The notes: generated from the sequence alone by a model not told the origin. A DNA stretch of 32,600 nucleotides from an uncultured Sulfitobacter sp. (GCA_938003685.1 CALKXT010000023.1:1-32600); one strand, 5' to 3'; counted from the first letter of the stretch, positions 9,221-18,418 are shown. Program-made: numbers and translations.

Positions 9221-9631
9221 ATGCAAACGACATTTATCATAGAGACAAACGGGCAAGGGTTAACCGAATTTACACGTGACGTGGCGCGTTGGATTTCGGG
9301 GGCTGGTGATGGGTTGCTGACCTTAATGGTACGTCATACATCCGCATCGCTGCTCATTCAGGAAAACGCGGACCCAGATGTTCAAGATGATTTGCGTGTC
9401 TATTTTGCACGGCTTGTACCACCTGCAACCGATCCGGCTATGGGTTATCTGCGCCATACAATCGAAGGGCCAGACGATATGCCCGCCCACATCAAGGCTT
9501 CGATGATGCCTGTGACAGTATCCATTCCGGTCCAAAATGGATGTATGGGATTGGGCACATGGCAAGGCATCTATCTGTTTGAACATCGCGATGCACCGCA
9601 CACACGTTCGGTGGCGGCGCACTTCGCGTGA
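9221..9631 (+). CDS. YjbQ-family protein (UPF0047)
   Basis: Small cytosolic protein of the YjbQ/UPF0047 family. Family members have been reported to have weak thiamine-phosphate synthase activity, and their physiological role is unsettled. Diagnostic stretches are LMVRHTSASLLIQENADPDV and, towards the end, GCMGLGTWQGIYLFEHR, in which conserved His, Glu and Asp residues form the presumed active site. The ATG at 9221 gives MQTTFIIETNGQGL and 136 residues, the usual family size. An upstream TTG at 9185 would only add an unconserved tail. The gene converges on dodecin with 6 bases between the stops. Confidence 0.9.
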   Translation: MQTTFIIETNGQGLTEFTRDVARWISGAGDGLLTLMVRHTSASLLIQENADPDVQDDLRVYFARLVPPATDPAMGYLRHTIEGPDDMPAHIKASMMPVTVSIPVQNGCMGLGTWQGIYLFEHRDAPHTRSVAAHFA

Positions 9632-9637
9632 TATCAA

Positions 9638-9844
9638 TCAATCGTCGTCGAGCAGAAATGTGACCATCATATTCACTTGGTAATGTGAAATCTTGCCGTT
9701 CTCGACCTTGACTGATTGTTCCTTTACCCACGCGCTTACAACATTGCGCAGGGTTTTGCTGGCGCGTTCCACGCCGTTTTCGACCGCATCATCAAAGCTT
9801 TTCTTAGAGGTTGCAGAAATCTCAGTTACGCGTGCGACACTCAT
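9638..9844 (-). CDS. Dodecin (flavin-binding)
   Basis: Dodecins form hollow dodecamers that bind FMN or riboflavin pairs and buffer or store flavins. The 68-residue protein MSVARVTEISATSKKSFDDA matches the family throughout: a beta strand, then the helix SFDDAVENGVERASKTLRNV, then AWVKEQ carrying the flavin-stacking tryptophan, then GKISHYQVNMMVTFLL. The start at 9844 is chosen because AAGGAG lies 6 bases upstream (9851-9856); an ATG five codons earlier would place the start on top of the SD. A flavin-binding protein close to a riboflavin synthesis cluster is a sensible pairing. Confidence 0.93.
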   Translation of the reverse strand: MSVARVTEISATSKKSFDDAVENGVERASKTLRNVVSAWVKEQSVKVENGKISHYQVNMMVTFLLDDD

Positions 9845-9859
9845 GGTAGTCTCCTTCAA

Positions 9860-10104
9860 TTGTTAATTTACATGAAACAGTGCCCTATCAGGCGCTCTTA
9901 CAGGCTGGATTGCAAGTTCAGGCCCTTACGCAGGGCAGGCGTGGGCGAAACTTGGGTAGAAACACATGTATTTCCAATAAATTGTGGCCCCAGATATAGA
10001 GGGTGAATTCGCCACTACCCAAAACCTTGTGATTGCCCTATAAGTCTCGCCAAGTGGGCGAAACGCCCCACAAGTGAGGCAGATAAATATAAGGGGGGAC
10101 GGCC
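9860..10104. repeat. Repeat-bearing intergenic region between dodecin and nrdR
   Basis: This gap separates two divergent genes and contains several repeats. GTGGGCGAAAC occurs twice in direct orientation (9941-9951 and 10054-10064). TTGGGTAG (9952-9959) pairs with CTACCCAA (10015-10022). GCCCT (9922-9926) pairs with AGGGC (9932-9936). The second GTGGGCG copy also forms a local hairpin with the CGCCCCAC that follows. I could not identify a known riboswitch or a clear NrdR box. Confidence 0.4.
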
Positions 10105-10572
10105 ATGCGCTGCCCGTTTTGCGGAAATATTGACACCCAAGTAAAAGACAGCCGTCCGGCGGAAGATCATGTATCTATCCGGCGTCGTCGTTTTTGCCCG
10201 GCCTGTGGAGGTCGCTTTACCACCTATGAACGTGTGCAGTTGCGCGATCTCGTGGTGATCAAAACCAGTGGTAAACGCGAGGATTTCGATCGCGACAAGC
10301 TGGAGCGCTCTATCCGTATTTCCATGCAGAAGCGGCCCATTGATCCCGAACGTATCGATCAGATGATCAGTGGGATTGTGCGGCGTCTGGAAAGCATGGG
10401 TGAGACTGATGTCGGATCCAAACAGATTGGTGAGATTGTGATGGAAGCGCTGGCGCGGATTGATACCGTGGCCTACGTGCGCTTTGCCTCTGTCTATAAG
10501 AACTTTCAGGCGGCAGACGACTTTGACAAGTTTGTCCAAGAGTTGCGTCCCGACACCACACCAGAAGAGTGA
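10105..10572 (+). CDS. nrdR: Transcriptional repressor NrdR
   Basis: Nucleotide-sensing repressor of ribonucleotide reductase genes. The N-terminal zinc ribbon has Cys3, Cys6, Cys31 and Cys34 (CPFCG and [13 protein letters not shown]). An ATP-cone domain follows from about residue 49 ([17 protein letters not shown]) and binds ATP or dATP. The 155-residue length is typical. The start is supported by a G-rich SD (AAGGGGGGA). The stop codon overlaps the GTG of ribD (GTGA, 10569-10572), so the two genes are translationally coupled, an arrangement common in Proteobacteria. Confidence 0.98.
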   Translation: MRCPFCGNIDTQVKDSRPAEDHVSIRRRRFCPACGGRFTTYERVQLRDLVVIKTSGKREDFDRDKLERSIRISMQKRPIDPERIDQMISGIVRRLESMGETDVGSKQIGEIVMEALARIDTVAYVRFASVYKNFQAADDFDKFVQELRPDTTPEE

Positions 10573-11672
10573 CGCAAACTCGACACTCTGATCTGCGCTA
10601 TATGGCGCTGGCCCTGTCTTTGGGCCGGCGTGGCAAAGGGCGCGTCTGGCCCAACCCGGCGGTTGGCTGTGTAATCGTGAATGAAGGTCGTATTGTTGGG
10701 CGCGGTTGGACACAACCGGGTGGACGACCTCACGCTGAGACCGAAGCGCTAAAACAGGCGGGTGAGAGTGCAAAAGGTGCAACTGCCTATGTCACTCTGG
10801 AACCCTGTGCGCATCATGGGCAGACACCGCCCTGCGCGCAGGCATTGATTGATTCAGGTGTAGCGCGCGTCGTCGTTGCAACCGAAGACAGCGATGACCG
10901 CGTCGATGGTCGTGGGCTGGAGATGCTGCGCGCCGCGGGCATTTTTGTTACAAGTGGCGTTTGCGAGGCTGAGGCCCGCACCGATCATGTTGGGTTTTTA
11001 ACGCGTGTCGAACAGGCTCGCCCAATGCTGACGCTGAAGCTGGCACAATCTTTTGATGGACGTATTGCGACTGGCACTGGTGAAAGCCAATGGATCACGG
11101 ATGCCCCAGCGCGCCGCGTTGTCCACGCAATGCGCAGTCGCCATGACGCGGTGATGGTCGGTGGTGGTACAGCGCGCAAAGATGACCCCAGCTTGAATGT
11201 GCGTGATCTGGGTATAGCACATCAACCGGCCCGCATCGTGGTTTCGCGTCGTCTTGATCTGCCGCTGATGGGGAAATTGGCACGCAGTGCTGCTGAAATT
11301 CCGTTGATCCTGTGCCATGGCAAAGATGCAGACCCCGCATTGATCCACACTTGGCGCGATCTTGGGGCGACACTGTTGCCCTGTGATGTACGAGCCGCTC
11401 AGCTTGACCCCACAGACATCATGACTCAACTTGGCAGACACGGGTTTACCCGCATTTTCTGTGAAGGCGGCGGCGCGCTTGCAGCATCACTGCTTCAGGC
11501 TGATCTTGTCGACAACCTTGTCGGCTTTACGGCTGGTATGGTCATCGGTGCCGAAGGCACACCAGGCATCGGCGCTTTGGGCCTGTCACGCCTTGCCAAG
11601 GCACCACGTTTTATATTGCAGTCAACCCAAGCCGTTGGCCCCGATATTCTGCATATCTGGGCGCGCACCTAA
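10569..11672 (+). CDS. ribD: Bifunctional riboflavin deaminase/reductase RibD
   Basis: Carries out the second and third steps of riboflavin synthesis: deamination of the pyrimidine released by GTP cyclohydrolase II, then NADPH-dependent reduction. The N-terminal deaminase domain shows the zinc site HAE (His55, Glu57) and [11 protein letters not shown] (Cys80, Cys89). The C-terminal reductase domain begins at about residue 148 ([27 protein letters not shown]), with [13 protein letters not shown] near residue 296. The 367-residue length is normal. It starts with GTG inside the nrdR stop. The next gene in a usual rib operon, ribE, is displaced by a reverse-strand capsule block. Confidence 0.97.
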   Translation: MTQTRHSDLRYMALALSLGRRGKGRVWPNPAVGCVIVNEGRIVGRGWTQPGGRPHAETEALKQAGESAKGATAYVTLEPCAHHGQTPPCAQALIDSGVARVVVATEDSDDRVDGRGLEMLRAAGIFVTSGVCEAEARTDHVGFLTRVEQARPMLTLKLAQSFDGRIATGTGESQWITDAPARRVVHAMRSRHDAVMVGGGTARKDDPSLNVRDLGIAHQPARIVVSRRLDLPLMGKLARSAAEIPLILCHGKDADPALIHTWRDLGATLLPCDVRAAQLDPTDIMTQLGRHGFTRIFCEGGGALAASLLQADLVDNLVGFTAGMVIGAEGTPGIGALGLSRLAKAPRFILQSTQAVGPDILHIWART

Positions 11673-11707
11673 TCTATTTAATCTAGCCAAATAACCCAAA
11701 CCCGGTT

Positions 11708-13747
11708 TCACGACCTGCGCCAAAGGTGGTTCTGGCTTGCCAGCAAACCTTGGACCTTGGACAGTAGGCGGTTTGTGGCACCAGGGTGCGGTACGTCGCC
11801 CTTGGCTAATCTTTCAACAACCACTTCCACGGGACAGGCGAGGCCGGATTTAGGGTCAAAATAACGCGGGTAATCAATCAACGCTGCGTGGACGAGCCCT
11901 TCAATCGACACATCTGCACGGCGGCGTGGTGGCACATCACCGCGGTCATCTGTCAATCCCCAGCCGGCATAGAACGGTGCGCCAAAGGTGACGACATGGG
12001 TGCCGCGCAACAGCGCTTCAAATCCCAAAAGTGACGTCATGGTCCAAACTTCATCAACAACGTCAAGCAACGGCATTGGATCACTGTGATCCAGAACAAG
12101 GTCTGCGATGCCCGCCGCATCAATCGCCCCTTTGCGCAGACCCGCCTCTACATCAGGATGCGGTTTATACAGAATGACGGCATCAGGATGTACCAGTCGT
12201 GCGGCCTGAAGCAAGGCTAAATTACTGCGCACAACATCTGTCCCCGTCAGGATCGACGCATCATCCTCGACCTGTCCGGGGACCAAGATGCGTTTACCCG
12301 ATGGTAAATTGCTAAGGTCAGGCGTGGTACATTTGAGGTTATATTTACTCAATGCGCCGTCTGTCAGTGCTTTGATCAACTGTGTTGCGCGCGCCTGCTG
12401 GTCTGGACGCAATTTAGCGCGTGCTTCAATCCATTTTTCCAAACGGCTTGGGCGTGAGGGGTCATAATAAATACCCAGATCATCACAAACCAACGACAAG
12501 GGCGGGACCAGTTCTGCCCCCAACCCACGAGATCGTAAAAAGCCATCCTCAACCCGCAGCGCGTCTTCGTGACCCACCTGAGCCTTTCCAGCCCAGACCA
12601 TCCATGGCCGATCCGTGCTGCGGGCTTTGGCCGGGTCATCTTCAAATATTATTGGTTTGGTGGCACCAAAGAACCGCTGTAAAGGTTTACGCTTCCACAA
12701 ACGCATGCCGGATGCCACCCAACCACAATGATCCTCACGCCATGCCCGGGTTTGCGCATCAAGAGCGTCGATGGCGGTTTCCAAATCGCATAGCATATTG
12801 CGGTAGGGGTCGTACCATTTTGGATAAAGGATCATTGCTGCCGCAAATAACTGTGCGCGCGTCAAAACGCGCTGGCGGCGCTGCACCGGAAACTCATCTG
12901 TGGTTAAGCCCCAGCCCGCATAAAAGGGCTGTCCAAATACACGCGGTTTGTGTCCTGCATATATTGCCTCAAAGCCAATTTGTGACGACACGGTATAAAC
13001 GCCAACGGCACCTTCAAACAACGTCCATGGGCTGATCGGATCCGTCATTATTGTGATGCGGTCGTTTTCGTCTTCTGGTCCGAAATATCCGGCACGATAC
13101 CCTTGAGTGCTTTCAGGGTGCGCCTTTATGATCACGCGTGCGCCGGGGTGTTCCTCTTGGGCAAACACCAGCATTTCCAAAAATCGTGCCCGATCTGCGC
13201 CGCACGCTGTCACAGAGGCATCGCCATTGGTTTGATCAATGACCAGAACATAGCCGGGGGCAGGGGCAGGGCTGGTAGAAACAAATCCAGTGTATTTTGT
13301 TAGATGCGCTTCTTGCAGGCGCGCAATTGCCCCACGCGCCCGATTCAACAACGCTGTGTCATCCAGCGGATGTGTGGCCAACAACACCTCAAGGTCAGAC
13401 GGTTGAGCAGGATCGAAATGCATGCCGCGATGATCAATGACAAGGCCAAGCGGCGGCTGCCCTGCGCGGCCGGGATGAATAGAGCGCAACAAAGCGTCCT
13501 CAACGCGAACCACCGGAACATCGCGTTTTTCAGCAACCGCAAGTCCACGATGTGCTGTTGGGGAATTACCCCAAACCACCACGGCATCGTCCGGGCGCGG
13601 GAAACCCAAATGCAGGGAATAGCCGGAGAGCTTCAAAATACGTCGGATACGACGTTGTGTCAGGAAACCTCCATTATACACAAAAAGCCGCCGGTCCTTT
13701 TCAGGTCCGGCGGCGGGTGTATCGTATATTTCAGGCCCTAAAGCCAT
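11708..13747 (-). CDS. kpsC: Capsular polysaccharide beta-Kdo transferase KpsC
   Basis: KpsC works with KpsS to build the poly-Kdo linker on lysophosphatidylglycerol on which group 2 type capsules are assembled. The 679-residue protein has two related halves. Each carries a 'RVED' block (PVVRVEDALLRS near residue 80 and LRVEDGFLRSRGLGAEL in the second half), a 'DP..PS.LE' block, and a K-x-HP segment (IKAHPESTQG, YKPHPDVEAG). This matches the tandem glycosyltransferase architecture of the family. I chose the ATG at 13747, 8 bases after the upstream lipoprotein gene ends; a longer reading frame starting at 13831 would overlap that gene. The gene converges on ribD. Confidence 0.93.
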   Translation of the reverse strand: MALGPEIYDTPAAGPEKDRRLFVYNGGFLTQRRIRRILKLSGYSLHLGFPRPDDAVVVWGNSPTAHRGLAVAEKRDVPVVRVEDALLRSIHPGRAGQPPLGLVIDHRGMHFDPAQPSDLEVLLATHPLDDTALLNRARGAIARLQEAHLTKYTGFVSTSPAPAPGYVLVIDQTNGDASVTACGADRARFLEMLVFAQEEHPGARVIIKAHPESTQGYRAGYFGPEDENDRITIMTDPISPWTLFEGAVGVYTVSSQIGFEAIYAGHKPRVFGQPFYAGWGLTTDEFPVQRRQRVLTRAQLFAAAMILYPKWYDPYRNMLCDLETAIDALDAQTRAWREDHCGWVASGMRLWKRKPLQRFFGATKPIIFEDDPAKARSTDRPWMVWAGKAQVGHEDALRVEDGFLRSRGLGAELVPPLSLVCDDLGIYYDPSRPSRLEKWIEARAKLRPDQQARATQLIKALTDGALSKYNLKCTTPDLSNLPSGKRILVPGQVEDDASILTGTDVVRSNLALLQAARLVHPDAVILYKPHPDVEAGLRKGAIDAAGIADLVLDHSDPMPLLDVVDEVWTMTSLLGFEALLRGTHVVTFGAPFYAGWGLTDDRGDVPPRRRADVSIEGLVHAALIDYPRYFDPKSGLACPVEVVVERLAKGDVPHPGATNRLLSKVQGLLASQNHLWRRS

Positions 13748-13755
13748 AATTCTGA

Positions 13756-14889
13756 TCAATCGCCCGTCAGGGACGTCAGGCTGGCCGCCGATCCAGCAGT
13801 GCCTGTGATCGCTGAGATAACCTTGCTCCACTGTGTGAATGGTGCTTCGGTCACATAAATCGTGTCGCCATCGCGGATCACAAAATCACGGGCCATGAAC
13901 ATGCCGTTGGGCTGGGTCAGATCAAGCACATAAACCATGCGCTGTGCGCCCTGTAGATCACTGCGGCCCAACACCTGTTCTGCGATTTCCTGTGGTTCGT
14001 TGCGAAACACAAAAACACCGGTTGGGTCTGCGGTGCCTGCATTCAAACCACCAACTTGCGCGATGCCTTCGAGCGCGGACAGGTTCTGCGATTCGAACGG
14101 CACGCGGGCCTGACCACCTGTTGCGCCAAGCGCGGTGAACGATCGTGTGTCTTCCTCGACCAGAATACGATCACCGCCACGCAAAGCGATGTCGAGTTCG
14201 GGATGATCATACAGATCTTGGAACCAGATTTTACCACGCTGTTTGCCACGGATCACAGTGATCTGGGCAATTTCAGGTTCGATCGTAACACCACCAGCCC
14301 GCGCCATCATGGTGGCAAGCGTGCGGGTAGGGCGCTCAATCGCGTACACACCTTGTGCGCCAATTGATCCGATCAGCGACACGGTTGAACCATCACCCGC
14401 TGCACGGCGTACTTCGACTTGAGGATCAGGCGTCTGTTCGCCTAACTTATTGGTGATGATGCGGCGAATGGCATCAGGCGTGTTGCCGGCTGCTTTGATC
14501 CGACCTGCGTAAGGGATAAAGATGAACCCAGCGCCATCAACCTGTACTTCTTCGAGCAAGGTAGCAGGGGCACCTTCGACACCCAAGAGCGGATCATCGA
14601 CGTTTTCATACACCGTGATGCCCAAGACGTCACCGGGACGAATGGTGTCTGAGCCCAAGCGAGAAGCGTTTTTGAACGCATTTGAAAATCCAAGGGCGGG
14701 TGTGACCGCCGTCGCGCGTGTTACACGGTCATTGACCGACACGACAAAAGCATCGCCTTGGTTTTGCACGGAACCTGCAAAAATCTGACGTTTATTGGGA
14801 CCGACCTGCGGTAATCCACAAGACGAAACAACGGCCAACGCCGCAAGAACTGCGATGGGACGCGCCCACCGAAAAGGTACGGATTTCAC
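13756..14889 (-). CDS. Polysaccharide export outer-membrane lipoprotein (Wza/KpsD-like)
   Basis: Outer-membrane channel component for polysaccharide export. The N-terminus is a lipoprotein signal: a basic stretch, a hydrophobic core and a lipobox VSSC with Cys24. A polysaccharide export domain follows (DTIRPGDVLGITVYENVDDPL near residue 80), then SLBB-type beta-grasp repeats (VSLIGSIGAQGVYAIERPTRTLATMMARAGG and the later NLSALEGIAQVGGLN). The 377-residue length fits the Wza family. The start is GTG, preceded by GGAG with 11 bases to the codon. It lies 8 bases before kpsC, so the two are almost certainly one operon. Confidence 0.93.
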   Translation of the reverse strand: MKSVPFRWARPIAVLAALAVVSSCGLPQVGPNKRQIFAGSVQNQGDAFVVSVNDRVTRATAVTPALGFSNAFKNASRLGSDTIRPGDVLGITVYENVDDPLLGVEGAPATLLEEVQVDGAGFIFIPYAGRIKAAGNTPDAIRRIITNKLGEQTPDPQVEVRRAAGDGSTVSLIGSIGAQGVYAIERPTRTLATMMARAGGVTIEPEIAQITVIRGKQRGKIWFQDLYDHPELDIALRGGDRILVEEDTRSFTALGATGGQARVPFESQNLSALEGIAQVGGLNAGTADPTGVFVFRNEPQEIAEQVLGRSDLQGAQRMVYVLDLTQPNGMFMARDFVIRDGDTIYVTEAPFTQWSKVISAITGTAGSAASLTSLTGD

Positions 14890-14929
14890 TGCCCGGTCTC
14901 CTCGACCTATTCAACTCTGCCTCAAAATT

Positions 14930-14946
14930 CGTCGATTGTTTCGACG
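14930..14946. promoter_or_regulatory. Inverted repeat upstream of the capsule export gene
   Basis: CGTCGA (14930-14935) is exactly complementary to TCGACG (14941-14946), with a 5-base spacer. It lies about 40 bases upstream of the GTG start in the 116-base gap to kpsS. The size and position fit a dimeric regulator's operator. Which regulator is unknown. Confidence 0.35.
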
Positions 14947-15005
14947 TAATTAAGGTTTACATAGCGCAGAAATTCGACAAAAGCGATGAAAAATACGGAC
15001 TTAGG

Positions 15006-16298
15006 TCAGGTGACAAGGCGCAACTGTTGCCGTGGGGCCGCGGTCCCCATTTCCAGCGCATCGTAAGGGTCTTCTGGGGCAAGCATCATATCCACCACTT
15101 GGCGCAGTAATTGGCGACGCCCCCTTGCGGCGTAAAACCCGCCCGGAATCTGTGAGGTTTCAAGCAGATAGCGGCGATAGTCCTTGTAAGCGCGGTTATC
15201 AGGGCGGCTGGCACCAGCGAAAAATTCAGGCAGCGGCTGATCAGACACAAATTCGGGCTGCGCATAGACTGCACGCCCAAATACTTTCAGCGGAATTCCG
15301 CGCCACAACACCTGCTGACCTGCGGTTGAATTCACGGTCACGGCGGTACGTGCGTCATTCAAGAGTTGCGCCAACTTGCCACCACGCACGTAATGTACGC
15401 GATCAGTGACACCTAGCTTTTTGGCCAAACGCTTGATGTCACGGCGCACGGGCACGCGGCCATCTTCCAAGGGGTGTGCTTTGACCACCAAATGGTGATG
15501 TTTGGGCGCACCTTTTGCAAAACCATCAATCACCAGCTCAAGGAAATCTGACATCGTGTCGAAAGGTGAATGCATCTGGAATGAACTGTCATGTTCCAAT
15601 TGAAGTAGGGCCAGATGGTAGGGAAACCCACCCATGCGGATGCGCAGGGTCGAGATTAAGCGATCCGCCGCAAGTGCAGGCATCAGCAACAACCGTTTGA
15701 CGTAAAGTTGGAATTCCTTGGTCACAGTCAAGCTGCGATGCGGGCGAAAATTGCGGTAATCACCGTTCCGAAACATCACAAACCAATGGTACAGCGCGCC
15801 GTAAAAGATGTGCTGGCGCATGTCGCCCCAATGGCCGGGGGGCAGGGGCGCTTCCATATCCGAATTGGCAAGTGCGGTTTGCATCTGTGGGATCGACATA
15901 TCCATCAGTCGGGAATTGCCGTTTGACCCGTTACGTTCATAGGTGACCCAATAGGGCCGCATGTAGCCTTCTTCGAACACATGCACCGTAATGCCGCGCG
16001 CCTTTGCCTCTGCTACGGCTTGGGCATGGATGGGGCGCGTATCACCATAAAGCACAATGTCAGTGACACCTTTGTTGTTCAGCAATTCTGTAAATGTCTC
16101 TGGCCAATCCGCCAATTTGCCGCGAAACGGAATATAACTGCGCGGATGAAACCAAAATGCGCGATCCCCGGCATTGAACCCAACACGCCAAACGGTTGCC
16201 CCGGCAAAGCGCAGCATCTTACCCAATCTGTTAAAGAAAGGCCCGTGCGGCCCCTGCAAAAACAGAAAGACCCGGCTGTCTGGGGCAATGGCGGTCAT
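15006..16298 (-). CDS. kpsS: Capsular polysaccharide beta-Kdo transferase KpsS
   Basis: Adds the first beta-Kdo to lysophosphatidylglycerol during capsule linker synthesis; KpsC then extends it. The 430-residue protein opens with the family signature RVFLFLQGPHGPFFNRLG, followed by a WxxGFNAGDRAFW block. It also shows LYGDTRPIHAQA, VFEEGYMRPYWVT, a VVKAHPLEDGR segment near residue 275 and VNSTAGQQVLWRGIP near residue 323. The start is supported by AAAAGGACC just upstream. It lies upstream of the export lipoprotein and kpsC on the same strand with a 116-base gap, so it may head the capsule operon. No kpsM, kpsT or kpsE is in the window. Confidence 0.94.
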   Translation of the reverse strand: MTAIAPDSRVFLFLQGPHGPFFNRLGKMLRFAGATVWRVGFNAGDRAFWFHPRSYIPFRGKLADWPETFTELLNNKGVTDIVLYGDTRPIHAQAVAEAKARGITVHVFEEGYMRPYWVTYERNGSNGNSRLMDMSIPQMQTALANSDMEAPLPPGHWGDMRQHIFYGALYHWFVMFRNGDYRNFRPHRSLTVTKEFQLYVKRLLLMPALAADRLISTLRIRMGGFPYHLALLQLEHDSSFQMHSPFDTMSDFLELVIDGFAKGAPKHHHLVVKAHPLEDGRVPVRRDIKRLAKKLGVTDRVHYVRGGKLAQLLNDARTAVTVNSTAGQQVLWRGIPLKVFGRAVYAQPEFVSDQPLPEFFAGASRPDNRAYKDYRRYLLETSQIPGGFYAARGRRQLLRQVVDMMLAPEDPYDALEMGTAAPRQQLRLVT

Positions 16299-16427
16299 TT
16301 TGGTCCTTTTGATGCGCTATTTGGCATGTTCCACCACAAAAACGCGGCATAATTGTGACGCAAGCCCCTCTTGCCAGTGTGGCGGTGCAAGGTTACGTCA
16401 AGATGAACACTATCCAAGGAGACGCCC

Positions 16428-17018
16428 ATGTTCACGGGGATTATTACGGATGTTGGCACCGTTGTTGCGCTGGAACAAGCAGGTGACCTGCGCGCGCGCA
16501 TTCAAACCAGCTATGACACTGCTGGTATCGACATCGGCGCATCAATCGCCAGTGATGGTGTGTGTCTGACTGTGGTGGCGATGGGCGATGATTGGTATGA
16601 CGTGCAGATCAGCGCGGAAACCCTTGAGAAAACCAACATTGGTGCAGGATGGATCGAAGGCAAGCGCGTGAACCTTGAGCGCGCGTTAAAGGTTGGCGAT
16701 GAATTGGGTGGACATATCGTGTCGGGCCATGTTGACGGCGTGGCCGAAGTGATTGCGATGACGGACGAAGGCGACAGCACCCGCGTCACCCTGCGCGCCC
16801 CCAAGGATTTGGCGCGTTTTGTTGCGCCCAAAGGGTCAGTTGCACTGAACGGGACATCCTTGACTGTGAACGAAGTTGAGGGCTGTGATTTTGGCATCAA
16901 CTTTATCCCACACACAAAAGAGGTCACGACGTGGGGCGATGTGGCGGTTGGCGATCAGATCAATCTAGAGATTGATACGCTGGCGCGCTACGTGGCGCGG
17001 TTGGCCGAGATGTCTTGA
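16428..17018 (+). CDS. ribE: Riboflavin synthase, alpha chain
   Basis: Catalyses dismutation of two 6,7-dimethyl-8-ribityllumazine molecules to riboflavin, the last step of the pathway. The 196-residue protein has the diagnostic N-terminus MFTGIITDVGTVVAL and two lumazine-binding repeats. The first includes ASDGVCLTVV; the second begins at HIVSGHVDGVAEV and includes VALNGTSLTVNEV. The start follows an AAGGAG SD. The gene faces away from kpsS with a 129-base gap and is separated from ribD and from ribBX-ribH by unrelated genes. I saw no FMN riboswitch upstream. Confidence 0.97.
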   Translation: MFTGIITDVGTVVALEQAGDLRARIQTSYDTAGIDIGASIASDGVCLTVVAMGDDWYDVQISAETLEKTNIGAGWIEGKRVNLERALKVGDELGGHIVSGHVDGVAEVIAMTDEGDSTRVTLRAPKDLARFVAPKGSVALNGTSLTVNEVEGCDFGINFIPHTKEVTTWGDVAVGDQINLEIDTLARYVARLAEMS

Positions 17019-17021
17019 ATT

Positions 17022-17040
17022 GATCACCCACACAGTGATC
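17022..17040. terminator. Hairpin between convergent ribE and secreted-protein genes
   Basis: GATCAC (17022-17027) pairs exactly with GTGATC (17035-17040) across a 7-base loop. It lies between the ribE stop and the stop of the opposing gene. No T-run follows on either strand, so a terminator role is only suggested by position. Confidence 0.35.
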
Positions 17041-17047
17041 TAACACC

Positions 17048-17803
17048 CTATCGCTTGCGCAGAGATTTCATCACCGTGTTAATGATTGCATAGTTCTGCT
17101 TTTTGCTCCGCACGCCAATATAAGCGCCATCACGGCTCAATCTGGCGGGCGTCGTGAAACGCGCTTTATACACCTTACCAGTGGCTAAATCTGGCACACT
17201 GACAGTTGTTCCTGGCTTGATTTTCTTTCGGAATTTTCGACCGGGCGTTCTGGGTAACCTCAGAAAAACGTCAAAAAGCTTGTCTCCACTCAACCCATAT
17301 AGGCGCAACGTATCAGTGCTTGAGATATTTCCCTGCGCTTCAATCACGAAATAATAAACCGGCCCCAAGCCGGGGGCGTTATAGGATTGTAGCTTGCCGA
17401 CCTTTTGCTTGCGGTTCTTGGCGGCGCTGTCACGAATGTTGTTTGCGATCCATTCAAGCCCAAATTTGTCACCAGGCCTTGTTTCAGTGCGATTGCACGA
17501 TACCCGAAGTATAGGGCCTGGCTTAACGGTGAATATGTTAAAAGCCCGCCTGTCACGTTTCCAAAACGCCGCGTCGAGGGTGTAGTCGAAATTATAATTG
17601 AGCTTCCCGTTTGAATCTCTTTTTTGCGATGTCGAAGAGGACCAGCTGCGATCCAGCTTTACCTGAACGCCACATTTGGCAATGTTGGTGGCTTTGCCTT
17701 TGAACGGTAAATAGCCGGGGTCATAACTCTCAACGGTTTGTGCGTGTGCTGCACTAACAAACAGGACCATGCCGAGTGTGAGAAGAAGTTTTTTAAAAAT
17801 CAT
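17048..17803 (-). CDS. Secreted protein, unknown function
   Basis: A 251-residue protein with a Sec signal peptide (MIFKKLLLTLGMVLFVSAAHAQ, cleavage after AHA or HAQ). The mature chain is basic and beta-rich, with two cysteines (KCGVQVKL near residue 44 and RVSCNRTE near residue 102), and ends in a lysine/arginine-rich tail (MKSLRKR). No domain is recognised. It converges on ribE and is followed by other surface or membrane genes, so an envelope role is possible, but nothing shows it directly. Confidence 0.75.
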   Translation of the reverse strand: MIFKKLLLTLGMVLFVSAAHAQTVESYDPGYLPFKGKATNIAKCGVQVKLDRSWSSSTSQKRDSNGKLNYNFDYTLDAAFWKRDRRAFNIFTVKPGPILRVSCNRTETRPGDKFGLEWIANNIRDSAAKNRKQKVGKLQSYNAPGLGPVYYFVIEAQGNISSTDTLRLYGLSGDKLFDVFLRLPRTPGRKFRKKIKPGTTVSVPDLATGKVYKARFTTPARLSRDGAYIGVRSKKQNYAIINTVMKSLRKR

Positions 17804-17872
17804 AAAAACCGAACCTAACGCCTGTTAAAAATTGTAATTACCTCAATGTAACAGACAAATTGCACTGGGGTA

Positions 17873-17918
17873 TGTCAAGTTTGTTGGGTTTGACACATTC
17901 CTAGAGGGCGTGACAATG
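17873..17918. promoter_or_regulatory. Back-to-back TTGACA elements, probable divergent promoters
   Basis: TGTCAA (17873-17878, TTGACA on the minus strand) and TTGACA (17890-17895, plus) form an inverted pair 11 bases apart. On the plus strand TTGACA is followed after 16 bases by GACAAT, four of six matches to a -10 box, driving towards the membrane protein at 18068. On the minus strand the TTGACA could serve the secreted protein at 17803, with a poorer -10. Inferred from consensus only. Confidence 0.4.
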
Positions 17919-18067
17919 TGTGAGACGTTGCTGTTAGTGATCATATTGACGTGAAATTTGGCACGCTTGCGCTTTTCTGGCACGGCTGGTTGAGATGGGT
18001 TGAGGGATGGGGTGTTACTTGCACAAGCTAAGCGGCAACGCCTTTCGCTGTGAACTGAATAGTTAAT

Positions 18068-18418
18068 ATGTTCGATTTCTCAGTATGGCTATCTGGATCG
18101 GCATTTCTGACTGCTTTGATCTTTTTGTTAGGAAAATCGCGCCGTTCAAAGTGGGTGCTGGTAGGTAGTTTTGTTTTCTTGGCGGCGTCGTACTCATCGG
18201 AACTCTGGGCAAACAGCTATTTTTTCGAGGTCGGTTGCAAAGGCAACGCGTTAAAGGGCTTATATTGTCCAGAATGGACGATAATGACCCGCATCGCTGT
18301 CGTTCATCAGATGTCTTTGCTTTTTGCATCCCTGTATATGCGTTTCATTTTCCCTCTCATCCTGGTCTCTATTCTGTTTCTTGAATGGCGCGCTTGGATT
18401 GATACGCGTAAAAAATGA
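18068..18418 (+). CDS. Small membrane protein, unknown function
   Basis: A 116-residue protein with about three hydrophobic segments: residues 5-22, 29-45 and roughly 78-105. Between the second and third is a short loop holding two cysteines (VGCKGNALKGLYCPEW) that would lie on the periplasmic side and could form a disulfide. It ends in a short basic tail (RAWIDTRKK). No family is recognised and no strong SD is visible before the ATG, so the gene is probable rather than certain. Base composition is more AT-rich than the rib genes, like the acyltransferase that follows. Confidence 0.6.
   Translation: MFDFSVWLSGSAFLTALIFLLGKSRRSKWVLVGSFVFLAASYSSELWANSYFFEVGCKGNALKGLYCPEWTIMTRIAVVHQMSLLFASLYMRFIFPLILVSILFLEWRAWIDTRKK

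Noticed and set aside
9860-10104. Cobalamin riboswitch or NrdR box upstream of nrdR
   Set aside because: A GCCACTA resembles part of the B12 element, but the B12 box and the core are absent. No ACACTATATATTGTGT-like palindrome is present.
12421-13035. Long open frame of 204 codons on the plus strand opposite kpsC
   Set aside because: It lies wholly antisense to a convincing kpsC, has no domain and no SD, and is typical of shadow frames in GC-rich DNA.
16299-16427. FMN riboswitch upstream of ribE (also looked for upstream of ribB and nrdR-ribD)
   Set aside because: No conserved RFN-element blocks are visible in any of the three gaps.
17958-18000. Sigma-54 promoter (TGGCACG occurs twice)
   Set aside because: The -12 GC element is missing or one base out of register in both copies.
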